A program made the translations under genes and the position numbers. A DNA stretch of 64,000 nt from Desertivirga arenae (GTDB lineage Bacteria; Bacteroidota; Bacteroidia; Sphingobacteriales; Sphingobacteriaceae), in assembly GCF_017355785.1 (NCBI RefSeq), contig NZ_JAFEWE010000004.1:1-64000 (forward strand). Reading direction: 5' to 3'. The notes below the pieces were generated by a model that searched no databases, was not told where the DNA came from, and was given only the letters and a program-made list of their open reading frames with translations. This document shows, one piece after another, positions 53,853 through 63,576 of the stretch. Numbering within the stretch: the stretch's first letter is position 1; each line of letters starts with the position of its first letter.

Positions 53853-56057
53853 TTAAGCTGTCTCTGCAGCGGGAAAGCTGAGGTCTATTAGCTCCTGTTC
53901 TTTGAAGTACCTCACAAGAGCATCATCCAGATTTGGTAATAGTAGACCTTTTTCTGAATGCAAAACACTATAGACCGGTCTTAATGCTGGAAGTTTTAAT
54001 GAGTCGCATGATACTGGTATTATTAAAGATGGATCTTGCCCACTTTGTTTCGCTACTAGTGTCGCTAGTGCGGCCCAGGTTGTCTCACCCTGATTAGCAA
54101 GATGCCAGATCCCTTTTTCATCATCCAGCATGAGATCAAGACTGGTATGGACCAGGTCTGGGATATAAGTTGGAGATATGTAGTTATCAGAAATAGCTGT
54201 AAAAGCACTATTGCCTTTTAATGTGGTAAGTACATTGAAGATAAAGTTGTACTGATCCCAGGGGCCGAAGAATGCACTAGTTCTTATTATTAAAGCATTT
54301 GGGTCCCTTTCTAAAACCAGTTTCTCTGCTAATGCCTTACTTCTCCCATAAATGTTTAAGGGAGATACTTTATCGCTTTCCGTGTAGGAGGATTTTTTTG
54401 ATCCGTCAAACACGAGATCAGAGGAGAAGGTAAGAAACTTAAAGTTGTATTTCTTGGCTAGAGACGCTAAATTTCCGGGCCCTTCTGTATTGGCGAGGTA
54501 ACAATCGTTGGAGCATGTTTCAGCTTCGTCAACTCTTACATAACCTGCCGCATTCACAACAGCCCAAGGTCGCTTTTCCGCAATCAACTTCTCAATCTGC
54601 TCTTTGTTAGCCAGATTTAGTTGATCTCTGCCCAGCAACTCATAACGAATACCTCTTAAGCGGCAAAGACGAGCGAAAGCATTACCCAATGTTCCTGTTT
54701 TACCGAGGATCAACAAGGGTTGTGAAGTTTTATTTTCTTTGCTAATACGCCTAATGTTATTTTGGAAGTAGAGTACTCTCAAGTCTTGCTTCCACCATCC
54801 CTTTTCCTCTAATACCGGATGCATAAACTCTTTTCCGTTAGCGAATGTTTTAAGCATCTTAGCAAGTATGGTTGGCCGGGGGATTTCAGATCTGAGATCG
54901 AATATTCCAGGCTCGTATATGGCTTCTTCCTTTTTCGTTAAGAGCTTATTCCATCCATAAGAACCTAACATCGCCCAGGCTGTAATAGCTACGATATCTG
55001 CACCTTCCGCTTTTAACTGATTTGCAGTAGTATGAATTTCGTTCAACCAGCGTAATTGCTCGTCCCGGGTACATCCTAGATGGACCTCTGTGATGGCAAT
55101 TGGAATTTTAAAGCGGTCCCAAGCCTCGGATAAAAGAAGTTTTGCCCCATATTCTCCGTCCTCCATATCTACCCTTACAGCCTCTACATCCGCATATTTA
55201 TGCTGATGGTTTCCACCATGGCTTTCTACGGGATATTTTCCTAAATTCTCGTCCAGGAACCTTTCCGAGGTTGGATAGTAATTAAAGCCTATAATATCAG
55301 GGCTACAGTTTTTTTTCTGAAAAAAGTCGAGCTCTTCCGGCTTAATTCCAGACCACATCAAATAACTCCATAGGCTGTGGTTTTCATTAACCCGGCCCAT
55401 GATCAGATCAAAGCTTAGCCAACGTCTCTTATTCTCAAAATCAGCCTGATATTTTAACAGTGGTGTACTGTAAGTTTTACTAAGATCTTCTGTCTGAACT
55501 AATTTTGCATCTGGATTAACCCTTCTAATTGCTTCCATGGCAAGTACGGTAGCCTTGCTTTCATTAATAAGCAATCTTAGAAAGGCCGCGTTATTTTTGC
55601 TATGAGGATACCAGTGCCCATATAATCCACAGAATCGAGCAGTGGTTAAAGGCTCGTTCACGGGAGTATAATATTCGATCCAAGGGAATTTTGTGGCTAC
55701 TTTTTCCGCATATTCAGCTAATCCGGTTGCAAAAAGATCTGTTTCAATGGAAGCGTATGTAGGCCCGCTTCCATGGTGTACAAGACCTGCAATAGGCTTG
55801 ATGCCTAATTCTTTACATCGCGCTAAGTTTTTTTCTGTAGCAGTCCAATCTATTTCTGTATCTCGATGAGGCTGGTGCTTTTCCCAAATAACCGGATACC
55901 TTAATTTTTTTATCCCTAGATCGGCAAGAAGCTCAATATCCTTTTCCCGGGAGTAATGACCAGCAAAATCAAGCTGGTCAAAATATGTTTTTTTTACACG
56001 GTTAATTGTGCATTCTATCCCCCCCCAAATTTCCACTGGGCTTGTACTTTTAACCAT
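53853..56057 (-). CDS. Glycoside hydrolase family 1-like / RmlD-like fusion protein
   Basis: Two domains in one chain of 734 residues. Residues 1 to about 430 resemble a family 1 glycoside hydrolase: the acid/base Glu is in YTPVNEPLTTARF and the nucleophile Glu in PIAITEVHLG. Residues about 440-725 resemble dTDP-4-dehydrorhamnose reductase: LLILGKTGTLGNAF binds NAD(P), VVNAAGYVRVDEAE follows and YGRSKALAE holds the YxxxK pair. It is 14 bases behind the glycosyltransferase gene in the same direction. I start at the ATG at 56057 because the frame upstream overlaps the glycosyltransferase by 82 bases. Whether the hydrolase part is active is unknown. Confidence 0.88.
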   Translation of the reverse strand: MVKSTSPVEIWGGIECTINRVKKTYFDQLDFAGHYSREKDIELLADLGIKKLRYPVIWEKHQPHRDTEIDWTATEKNLARCKELGIKPIAGLVHHGSGPTYASIETDLFATGLAEYAEKVATKFPWIEYYTPVNEPLTTARFCGLYGHWYPHSKNNAAFLRLLINESKATVLAMEAIRRVNPDAKLVQTEDLSKTYSTPLLKYQADFENKRRWLSFDLIMGRVNENHSLWSYLMWSGIKPEELDFFQKKNCSPDIIGFNYYPTSERFLDENLGKYPVESHGGNHQHKYADVEAVRVDMEDGEYGAKLLLSEAWDRFKIPIAITEVHLGCTRDEQLRWLNEIHTTANQLKAEGADIVAITAWAMLGSYGWNKLLTKKEEAIYEPGIFDLRSEIPRPTILAKMLKTFANGKEFMHPVLEEKGWWKQDLRVLYFQNNIRRISKENKTSQPLLILGKTGTLGNAFARLCRLRGIRYELLGRDQLNLANKEQIEKLIAEKRPWAVVNAAGYVRVDEAETCSNDCYLANTEGPGNLASLAKKYNFKFLTFSSDLVFDGSKKSSYTESDKVSPLNIYGRSKALAEKLVLERDPNALIIRTSAFFGPWDQYNFIFNVLTTLKGNSAFTAISDNYISPTYIPDLVHTSLDLMLDDEKGIWHLANQGETTWAALATLVAKQSGQDPSLIIPVSCDSLKLPALRPVYSVLHSEKGLLLPNLDDALVRYFKEQELIDLSFPAAETA

Positions 56058-56071
56058 AATGTTTGTTTTTG

Positions 56072-57211
56072 TTAAGCACTTAGTGGTACAGAAATCTTTC
56101 TGCCCATTGCATTGCGAATAATGTCCATCATGTCTGACCAGGTTTGATCCCATGATTTGGTAGAAAGGAAATCATCAACTCTATTTAGCCACTCCTCTTT
56201 AGGCTTATTAAGTTCTGCTTCAGCAGCTGCAACAAATTCCGCAGAATTACTTACAATACTTACCAGGTTCAGTTTGCCATAAGGCTTTACTACGTCACGA
56301 ATTGGTGTAGAAACTACCGGAATACCAGCTGAAAGATATTCTGGTGTTTTAGTAGGACTAATATAACGTGTAGATTCATTCAGTAAGAATGGAATTAAAG
56401 CTAAGTCCCAACCAGCTAGGTAAGCTGGCAACTCATTATAAGACTTGCCGCCTAAGTAATGAATGTTCTGGTTCTTCGGCAGGATGTCTGGGTTGATTTT
56501 TACGGTAGGCCCAATAAGAATAAAATTCCAATCCGGACGAGCAGTAGCTGCTTCTCCGATAAGTTTATAGTCAAACCTTTCGTCGATAACTCCGTAAAAT
56601 CCAAGCTTCTTCCCTGTAATGCCTATTTGGTCAACAGGTTGCTCCATTTTCTTCCTGGCCTGAGCAAAATGGTTTTTATCAATGCTGCTTGGAAAAGGAT
56701 GAATGTTTTGGTGCTGATGTTTCTTTGCCTCATATAAAGAGTGACCACCAGTAAATACCGCATCGGCACGCGTTAGTAATTCCTTTTCAAGATAGGTTAA
56801 CTCAACTGGAGCATTTTTGAAGGCGGATAATTCATCCATACAATCATAAATGGTCAAGTTAGGAAAATATTCTCTTGAGAATTCAAGTGCCATTGGAGTA
56901 TAGTACCAGAAGATAAAGTCAGACAAGCTTTTATCCTTTAAAAAGGATTTTAGCATAAGCTTCTGAAGATTTACACCTTCTTTCTTTGCAAGTCCGCTTT
57001 GAATGTGAGGCACTAATACCCACAATTTGTCTTCGCGCTTGCTGATCGAAAGATAGCTTTCTCCATCTTCGGCAACATCACAAATAGGCTCTTCAAGAAA
57101 ATATACATTAAATTCGCGTGCAAAACGAGTAAGCAAATGTTGTGGACGCTGGAATACAAAATCCCAGCGGAGGTGTGAAAATACTAATAAGTTTTCAGGT
57201 ACACGTTTCAT
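56072..57211 (-). CDS. Glycosyltransferase, GT-B type
   Basis: The N-terminal NLLVFSHLRWDFVFQRPQHLLTRFA is characteristic of a group of GT4-like glycosyltransferases that occur in exopolysaccharide loci. Nucleotide-sugar site features are GFYGVIDERFDYKLI and LIPFLLNESTRYISPTKTPEYLSAGIPVVSTPI, with the EX7E-like segment. Length 379. No membrane segment is evident, so it is cytoplasmic or peripheral. It is transcribed with the GH1-RmlD fusion gene, 14 bases ahead. The sugar transferred is not known. Confidence 0.88.
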   Translation of the reverse strand: MKRVPENLLVFSHLRWDFVFQRPQHLLTRFAREFNVYFLEEPICDVAEDGESYLSISKREDKLWVLVPHIQSGLAKKEGVNLQKLMLKSFLKDKSLSDFIFWYYTPMALEFSREYFPNLTIYDCMDELSAFKNAPVELTYLEKELLTRADAVFTGGHSLYEAKKHQHQNIHPFPSSIDKNHFAQARKKMEQPVDQIGITGKKLGFYGVIDERFDYKLIGEAATARPDWNFILIGPTVKINPDILPKNQNIHYLGGKSYNELPAYLAGWDLALIPFLLNESTRYISPTKTPEYLSAGIPVVSTPIRDVVKPYGKLNLVSIVSNSAEFVAAAEAELNKPKEEWLNRVDDFLSTKSWDQTWSDMMDIIRNAMGRKISVPLSA

Positions 57212-57365
57212 AGTTTCGTCTGTTAGTTAGGATTTAACAAGATGACAACCGAAACGTTTGCAGATCAGGGCGAAATTTCTACAAGTATCCTATCTTTTAT
57301 ATTTTTTTTCTTTAATATTTACACAAATAAATATTAATTTATCTCTTTTTTCTTTACTGTTAAAA

Positions 57366-58898
57366 TTAATAACCCACTAGTGCCGTATTAGAAGGAAGAC
57401 TTTCGTTCTTCACTCTGTCAAGAGCGGTTACTACGTACTGATATTGTTGGCCCCGTTGTGAAGTGTAGTCAGTAAAAGAGGTGAGGTTTTTATCGTAACT
57501 GACTTTTAAAATTTTTGTTGCATCTTCAATATTTATTGGTTCTCCTGCGCCAAAACGATAAATTACATAGCCGTATGCAGTTTCATTATCGCGAGCCATA
57601 TACGGTTCTTTCCAATTCAGGACACAAAAACCGTTATCAGTTACAGTTGCTTCAAGGGTTAGCGGAGAAAGCGGAGTAATATCATCCAACCAAATCATTG
57701 GAGGTGGAAGTGAGGGGAATCGGTAAAACTCACGTCTTAAGGAGTCTTGGAAACCAGCAAGATTGTTAGTTATTGATTTCGAACTAAAGTAAACGCTTCC
57801 CTGCACCCGTGGATTTTTCCTTATATATCTTACCTGGTCCGGAAGCTGACTCAAGTTATTCCATCCTTCACGTTTCTCTGTTGTGCGATAAGCCCCCTGT
57901 CCAATATATACGTGTTTTCCATACGCATTATTACTCCACCAATCTACAAGTTTCTCAAACGGAGCAGCACGGTAAAAGAACGGGAAGTAGACCTGAGGAT
58001 TAACATAGTCTATCCAGCCTTCCTTCACCCATTTTCTTGCATCGGCATATAATGTACTGTAACCTTGAAGCCCTGTACTTTCGGAACCTTCGGGATCGTG
58101 ACTCTTATTACGCCATATTCCGAAAGGACTGATACCAAATTTTACAAAACGTTTTACAGAATGTATACTATCAGAAAGTTCCTTTATAAGAAGATCAACA
58201 TTATTACGTCTCCAGTCTGCTATGTTATCAAACTCTCCTCCGTATATTTTAAACTGCTCCTCATCTGCCACAACTTGCCCGGTTTCTGGGTAGGGGTAAA
58301 AGTAGTCATCAAAATGAACTCCGTCAATGTCATAGTTTCTTACAACGTCTAAGACCACGCTAACAATGTATTGTCTGGCCTCCGGAATTCCTGGATTGAA
58401 TAACTTTTTCCCGGCATAGCTGAAAAACCATTCGGGGTGTTGTTTTATTATGTGATTTGGGGCAAGCTCTGCAATATTCAGATTCATAGATGCGCGGTAA
58501 GGGTTGAACCAGGCATGAAGCTCAATTCCTCTCTTATGTGCCTCTATAATAGCAAATTCTAAAGGGTCATAAAAAGGGACAGGAGGTTTTCCTTGCTTTC
58601 CGTTCAGATATTTGCTCCAGGGCTCTTTTGATTTTGCATAGTAGGCGTCAGCTGCTGGTCTTATCTGGAACATAACGGCATTCATCCCACTTTGCTGGTG
58701 TTGATCAAGTAAGTGTAGTAGCTCTTGTTGCTGTGCCGCTACTGGTAAACCAGGTCTACTCGGCCAATCAATATTAGCTACTGTAGCTACCCAAACACCC
58801 CGGAATTCGCGTTTTGGTGTTATAACTGTCTCTGTTTGGGCTCGAGTAACAAGAGAAAGAACCAGTAAAATATTCAGAATTGTTAACCTAATAGACAT
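57366..58898 (-). CDS. Family 10-like glycosidase GHL10 (DUF187)
   Basis: A secreted glycoside hydrolase-like protein. A signal peptide (SIRLTILNILLVLSLVTRAQ) starts at the ATG at 58898; a TTG frame begins upstream at 58919. The motif EFRGVWVATVANIDWPS opens the GHL10 TIM barrel, followed by FQIRPAADAYY, HAWFNPYRAS, DGVHFDDYFYPYP and WIDYVNPQVYFPF. A fibronectin type III-like domain closes the protein (LEATVTDNGFCVLNW and AYGYVIYRFG). Length 510. The substrate of this family in Bacteroidetes is mostly unknown; some relatives act on glycosaminoglycan-like or peptidoglycan material. Confidence 0.9.
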   Translation of the reverse strand: MSIRLTILNILLVLSLVTRAQTETVITPKREFRGVWVATVANIDWPSRPGLPVAAQQQELLHLLDQHQQSGMNAVMFQIRPAADAYYAKSKEPWSKYLNGKQGKPPVPFYDPLEFAIIEAHKRGIELHAWFNPYRASMNLNIAELAPNHIIKQHPEWFFSYAGKKLFNPGIPEARQYIVSVVLDVVRNYDIDGVHFDDYFYPYPETGQVVADEEQFKIYGGEFDNIADWRRNNVDLLIKELSDSIHSVKRFVKFGISPFGIWRNKSHDPEGSESTGLQGYSTLYADARKWVKEGWIDYVNPQVYFPFFYRAAPFEKLVDWWSNNAYGKHVYIGQGAYRTTEKREGWNNLSQLPDQVRYIRKNPRVQGSVYFSSKSITNNLAGFQDSLRREFYRFPSLPPPMIWLDDITPLSPLTLEATVTDNGFCVLNWKEPYMARDNETAYGYVIYRFGAGEPINIEDATKILKVSYDKNLTSFTDYTSQRGQQYQYVVTALDRVKNESLPSNTALVGY

Positions 58899-59146
58899 GT
58901 GTGATTTAAAAGCTTGCAAAGATAATTAACAAACATTCAGTTGAAGCGCTTTATTGTTAGTGTAAATATTTTTTATACAAAAAGTTGCCTTAATATGCAT
59001 CAGGAACACAAAATCCTATATTTGTGATATCAGGATGACTGTTAATGCAATAATTAGCGGTCTGGGAAGTTATACTTGGAAGTATGGTGGAAGAGATTGG
59101 TGTGAAGGCATACTATTTACCCATTTTCAATATTATACACACTGAT

Positions 59147-60067
59147 ATGGAAAAAACTTATCAAGAGCAGGTACAGACACCTAAAAGAGATTCAAACAAA
59201 ATTTATTTTTTAGTGGCAGTTATTGTTGCCCTTTTAGGTACCAACGCCTATTTATTTTTTAAAGATAAAAAATCTGGGGATCGGATAGTTACTCTAAATG
59301 ACGAGAGATCCCGAATGGAAGTTGAGATAGACAAAATAGAGGCGGAGCTTGACAAGGCTAACGAATCGAATGTGCAGCTGACTGCGGACATGAAAGAAGA
59401 GCAGGAATTGGCGCGTGAAAAGATATCTGAACTACGTGAGCAGCTTAGGGCAGGTAAGTTGACGCAAAGAGAGCTTGCTAAAGCTCAAAGTGAGTTGAAA
59501 AACTTAAGATTTTTTGTAACGAAGTACACGGGTGATATTGCGGAGCTGGAAAAGAAGAATCAGGAATTGACGGTTGAAAGAGACAGTTTGCGAACCTCTG
59601 TTAGCAATATATCTCAGAAGGCTACCCAATTGGAAGAGCAGAACACTGAGTTAAGTGGAAAGGTTAAGGTAGCTGCCGCCCTAAAAACCGGTACAATCAG
59701 CATTGTGCCCTTAAGAATAAAAAATAGCGGGAAAGAAACAGATGTTACTAAGGCAAGTACGGCAAAGAAGCTTCGGTTTACATTTAATATCGTCAATAAT
59801 TCTTTAGCTCAGGTAGGTATGCATGATGTATATATAAGAATTATAGATCCTAGTGGAAACTTAATTACTTCTGATAATAGTAGCATGTTTAGTGCTGATG
59901 GGGAAGATCTTCAGTATACTTACAGAACTGCTATTGAGTTCGACAATACGGATAAGATATACAATATTGATTGGACTAATCCAGGCAGCTTTTCAAAAGG
60001 GACTTATACAGTAATGTTCTATTCAGACGGCTACACCATGGGAAAAACAACCTTCTCTTTAAGGTAA
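59147..60067 (+). CDS. Membrane-anchored coiled-coil protein, unknown
   Basis: A hydrophobic helix (residues 19-38, IYFLVAVIVALLGTNAYLFF) anchors the protein, with a coiled coil from about residue 45 to 180 (KIEAELDKANESNVQLTADM-like heptads, LEKKNQELTVERDSLRTSV). A beta-rich C-terminal domain of 120 residues with aromatic spacing (DVYIRIIDPSGNLITSD, GTYTVMFYSDGYTMG) follows. No named family is recognised. I start at the ATG at 59147 because the longer frame adds a poorly conserved 21-residue stretch. Length 306. It stands alone. Confidence 0.75.
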   Translation: MEKTYQEQVQTPKRDSNKIYFLVAVIVALLGTNAYLFFKDKKSGDRIVTLNDERSRMEVEIDKIEAELDKANESNVQLTADMKEEQELAREKISELREQLRAGKLTQRELAKAQSELKNLRFFVTKYTGDIAELEKKNQELTVERDSLRTSVSNISQKATQLEEQNTELSGKVKVAAALKTGTISIVPLRIKNSGKETDVTKASTAKKLRFTFNIVNNSLAQVGMHDVYIRIIDPSGNLITSDNSSMFSADGEDLQYTYRTAIEFDNTDKIYNIDWTNPGSFSKGTYTVMFYSDGYTMGKTTFSLR

Positions 60068-60075
60068 AATATCAG

Positions 60076-60135
60076 CACGAATTACACGAAATACCTCTTA
60101 TAACCCATTTTGGATGATTATTTGTGTAATTCGTG
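60076..60135. repeat. Short palindromic repeat of the AATTCGTG type
   Basis: CACGAATTACACGAAAT (60076-60092) is nearly inverted in ATTTGTGTAATTCGTG (60120-60135), with a 27-base spacer. It lies between two convergent genes and is a shorter relative of the element at 45295-45555. It could also act as a bidirectional terminator. Confidence 0.6.
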
Positions 60136-60147
60136 GCTTTAATACCT

Positions 60148-63100
60148 TTAAAAGAAGGCTCTGAATTGAACCGATCCATTATGTATAGCTTTAGCGGAAG
60201 ACGATTTTCTTCCTTCGTAGCTTAATGTCATTTGTACTCCCTGAGTTATTGTTCTTTGTAATCCTGTTGTCCAGATAACATTGTTACCAGGCAGCAGGCC
60301 TTCTAGCATCTCATATGCTAAAGAGGTATTTCTATCACCATTAAAGTTATTCCTTACCCAGTTAAGTCCACTCGTAAAAACGCCTTTGGTTAAGATGTTG
60401 TATCTGATATCAGTACCAAATCGATAATTCATTGAGTTTTCCCGATTATTAATTCTATTCTTCAATGATCTATACATTCCGTTGATGCCCCAACGAAAGT
60501 TAGAGCTAAACAGGTATTGTGCTTCAGGTAGAAGTTCAATTGCTTTTATACGGTAGTTCTTTTCGGGGAATAGTTCAGATTGATAAAGCCTGTTACTTTG
60601 CTTTAGTTCAAATACAGTTGTAATTTTCTTAATATTCCACCTCCATCGTAAGCCTTGCTCACTACGGCTTCTGCTATCGAATCCGTTAATAAGCAGGATT
60701 TTATTTGCGGTGTTTTGGAAGTTCAGATCTATTCCATACGCAGGATTGTTCCGATTAAAAAATAACGTATTTCTAATGTAGGTGTTGTCTGATATAAGTT
60801 TCTGATCTTCAACGCTTGAGAGGGGGTAATAGGCAGCAAAACCTTTTTCTCCTGTTAACTTTCGCTCTGTTTTAAATGCTGACTGGGATGAGAAACGATT
60901 GATTACCTTAAAAATTCCATCTAAGTTTTTCCATACGGAGGCAGGAGTTATACGTGCAGTTATATTTACTGTATTGTAAGTGCTATTAATAAATTCGTTT
61001 GTATTCTGGTAAACACGAATATATCTTGCCTGATCCTGATATCTGGCGATTTCAAACTCATTAAGCTCTTTGATACCGTTGTTGTTATAATCATTCCACG
61101 CATATGCACCTTGTCCCGTAATTACCTCAAGGTAGGAAAACTCGCGCTTCGGCTCTCTTCCAGGTCCTATTTCGTAAAAGATACTACTATTAATAAAACC
61201 TTTTAATGCAGAGAATGTGTAGTCGAGTCTGCCGAGCAAGCTGTTTTCTTGAGGTTGTGACGTTTGCTCCCTGTAGTTGATGTCACGGTAAGTTGTTGTT
61301 ATTGTTAGCGTTGAATTGGTTCTTGTGCGTATACCTAATTCCCCACTTATTACATCTGCTGCAGAATATTCCCTAAGGGCGCCTGAAATGGGAAGTTTGT
61401 CGAATCGTTTACTATACTGGACTTTGTAAAAGTTACCACTTGAGCCTGGGGAACTAAGATATGCAGTATACTGATCAAACGCGAAGCTGTTACCAGAAAG
61501 CAACGATCCCATCAGATTTGTCTTGTTATGTTCCTGTTCGAAGTTTAGTCCTGCAATAGCGTATTTAAATTCCCTGCTTAAATCTGCTTTTTGTCTTAAA
61601 AAATAACCACTATTAATGTTGCTGGAGGAGTTGAGAAACTTACCCGAGTAACTTAATCGGAAATTATTAATAAGGAATTGCCCTTCGAGGCTATTTTGAA
61701 AACCAGAATAAAGAGAATCTCTCGTAAAGCAGTTAAATTGATAGGTAATGTTTCTTTCCCGGGTTTTAAATAGACTTGCACTAAAGCTAAGCAAGTGCTC
61801 GGCTCCTCGTGGTGTTATACCAAAAAGATTGAAGTCCCTTTCAAATTCGACAGCTCTGTATCGTTCCAAAAAACTAAAATTGCGTGAGGTATGCTCGTAG
61901 TTAGCAGTAGTAATTAATTTAGTGGAAGTCGAATCTTTCTTGAAACTCAACGAATTCCTTGTTAAGAACCTGAAAGCGAAGCCTTGATTTTCCTTGTTGC
62001 CGATATTCGAAAATAAGTTAACATCGTTATCACTAAACGCAAGCTCCGTGCTAACGAGCGTATTTTTTGAAGGTTTAAAATCAGTTCCTAAGGTAACCAA
62101 CTGTTTCTTCTTAGGGGTCACAAGCAATGATACAGGCTCATAGTCCCCTTGTTTCAATCCCGCGATTGGAGGAAGGTATTCAAACACTCTCCCATTGGCT
62201 AGAGAGTTAGTACTTATTCTATAATTGCCGGCATTAGTACCTACAAAAGAGAAGCCGGGGCGGTAATGGGCAAGCGCAGGGTTGGTACTGTAAACATACA
62301 CTCCTGACGCTCCCAACGTATCTATTTGTTTATAAAGAACTTCGGTGGTGTTAAAATCAACAGTATCGATGTTAGATATGTAAGCCTCATTGATACTATT
62401 TCCAATTTCTTTTAAATAGCTCTTTTGCTGATCTGTCAGATCCTGCAAAAATGGTTTGTTCTTATTGTCCTGTTCATTATAATAGTTAAGCTTGAAATTT
62501 ATCTTCTCAGAATAAGCTTCCTGATTGAAGTAAGTTAGTGATCTGGAGTAATTCTTGTCTGAATACTCGAACTCGATGATAATACGGCTATTTTGCGTGA
62601 TAAGCTTTTTCGCTGTAAAAGTTATTTCAGCAAGATTGTAATTAATAGTGTACTGGTTTTCCTGCCCCCGTTGCATCAAAACTCCATCCACATAAACACG
62701 TTCGGTACCAGAAAGCACGACAATTGCTTGTTCTCCATTAGCTCCCGTTATTCGGTATGGTCCCTGGTTCCCTTCTATCCCATTAAGTTGTAATCTAGAG
62801 GAGCGCCCTTTAGCCACCGCCATTGATAATCCCGACTTATATTTCCAACCTTTAGATGAATAGGAAGTTGAGAAGGAGGCTCCTTGTGTTCTTTTGAAAA
62901 AGTTCATGAAATAGCTATCCGGCCTGCGTATCTCATAGTCTCCACCTGTTAGAATGGAATTTTTTCGCTTTAATTGAATAAACACCTTATCAAACTCATT
63001 CAACTGCTGGGTATTTCCCTCCGCCTGAATAGGAATGTTATCGTCAGAAATTGCAGCTAGGATTTCCAGATCGTCCGTTATTTTTCCTGAAAGCTGCAGC

Positions 63101-63576
63101 GTCATGTTCGAGTTCAAAGCCAAGTCATGATTATTACCTACTCCCACGCTTCTCGAGATACTCCCACTCTTATTTAATCCCTCCATACTAAACAACGTAT
63201 TCGTTTCCTGCTTTTCCTTTTTTCGAAAGGCAGTGTTGTCTATTACTGCTTCTGTAATAACATCTTTTGAATATTTGGAGTATTTCTTGGTAAAAAGGAT
63301 AGGAAAGGTTTTATAGGTTACTGTGACAGTATTAGAAACAGGTTTTCTTTTCCAAATCAATTGCGCACTTGCAGCGTCAATTCTAAAATTATCTGTTGAT
63401 ACGTCAAGATTATCAGCTGTTTTTATCCTCACACTGCCTGGAACGATGCTTAATGTATCAAGAGTGACAGTGTCGGCAGCAATTGGAATAACCTTTTGAT
63501 GAAGTAAAGACTGCCCGTTTACTTTTTGAACAAGCAGTAGTAAACAGCCAGCCCAAAAAGTAAACAGTTTGAGCAT
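60148..63576 (-). CDS. Very large predicted outer-membrane protein
   Basis: The protein of 1142 residues has a signal peptide (KLFTFWAGCLLLLVQKVNGQ). An N-terminal beta domain contains SISRSVGVGNNHDLALNSNM, LQLSGKITDDLEILAAISDD and NIPIQAEGNTQQLNEFDKVFI, which resembles the translocon protein SprA and related Bacteroidetes proteins. A very long stretch of alternating strands typical of an outer-membrane barrel follows, ending in FRAFF. It is not a TonB-dependent receptor by motif, since plug and TonB box are not seen. It overlaps the upstream histidine kinase gene by one base, so the two are probably coupled. Confidence 0.7.
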   Translation of the reverse strand: MLKLFTFWAGCLLLLVQKVNGQSLLHQKVIPIAADTVTLDTLSIVPGSVRIKTADNLDVSTDNFRIDAASAQLIWKRKPVSNTVTVTYKTFPILFTKKYSKYSKDVITEAVIDNTAFRKKEKQETNTLFSMEGLNKSGSISRSVGVGNNHDLALNSNMTLQLSGKITDDLEILAAISDDNIPIQAEGNTQQLNEFDKVFIQLKRKNSILTGGDYEIRRPDSYFMNFFKRTQGASFSTSYSSKGWKYKSGLSMAVAKGRSSRLQLNGIEGNQGPYRITGANGEQAIVVLSGTERVYVDGVLMQRGQENQYTINYNLAEITFTAKKLITQNSRIIIEFEYSDKNYSRSLTYFNQEAYSEKINFKLNYYNEQDNKNKPFLQDLTDQQKSYLKEIGNSINEAYISNIDTVDFNTTEVLYKQIDTLGASGVYVYSTNPALAHYRPGFSFVGTNAGNYRISTNSLANGRVFEYLPPIAGLKQGDYEPVSLLVTPKKKQLVTLGTDFKPSKNTLVSTELAFSDNDVNLFSNIGNKENQGFAFRFLTRNSLSFKKDSTSTKLITTANYEHTSRNFSFLERYRAVEFERDFNLFGITPRGAEHLLSFSASLFKTRERNITYQFNCFTRDSLYSGFQNSLEGQFLINNFRLSYSGKFLNSSSNINSGYFLRQKADLSREFKYAIAGLNFEQEHNKTNLMGSLLSGNSFAFDQYTAYLSSPGSSGNFYKVQYSKRFDKLPISGALREYSAADVISGELGIRTRTNSTLTITTTYRDINYREQTSQPQENSLLGRLDYTFSALKGFINSSIFYEIGPGREPKREFSYLEVITGQGAYAWNDYNNNGIKELNEFEIARYQDQARYIRVYQNTNEFINSTYNTVNITARITPASVWKNLDGIFKVINRFSSQSAFKTERKLTGEKGFAAYYPLSSVEDQKLISDNTYIRNTLFFNRNNPAYGIDLNFQNTANKILLINGFDSRSRSEQGLRWRWNIKKITTVFELKQSNRLYQSELFPEKNYRIKAIELLPEAQYLFSSNFRWGINGMYRSLKNRINNRENSMNYRFGTDIRYNILTKGVFTSGLNWVRNNFNGDRNTSLAYEMLEGLLPGNNVIWTTGLQRTITQGVQMTLSYEGRKSSSAKAIHNGSVQFRAFF

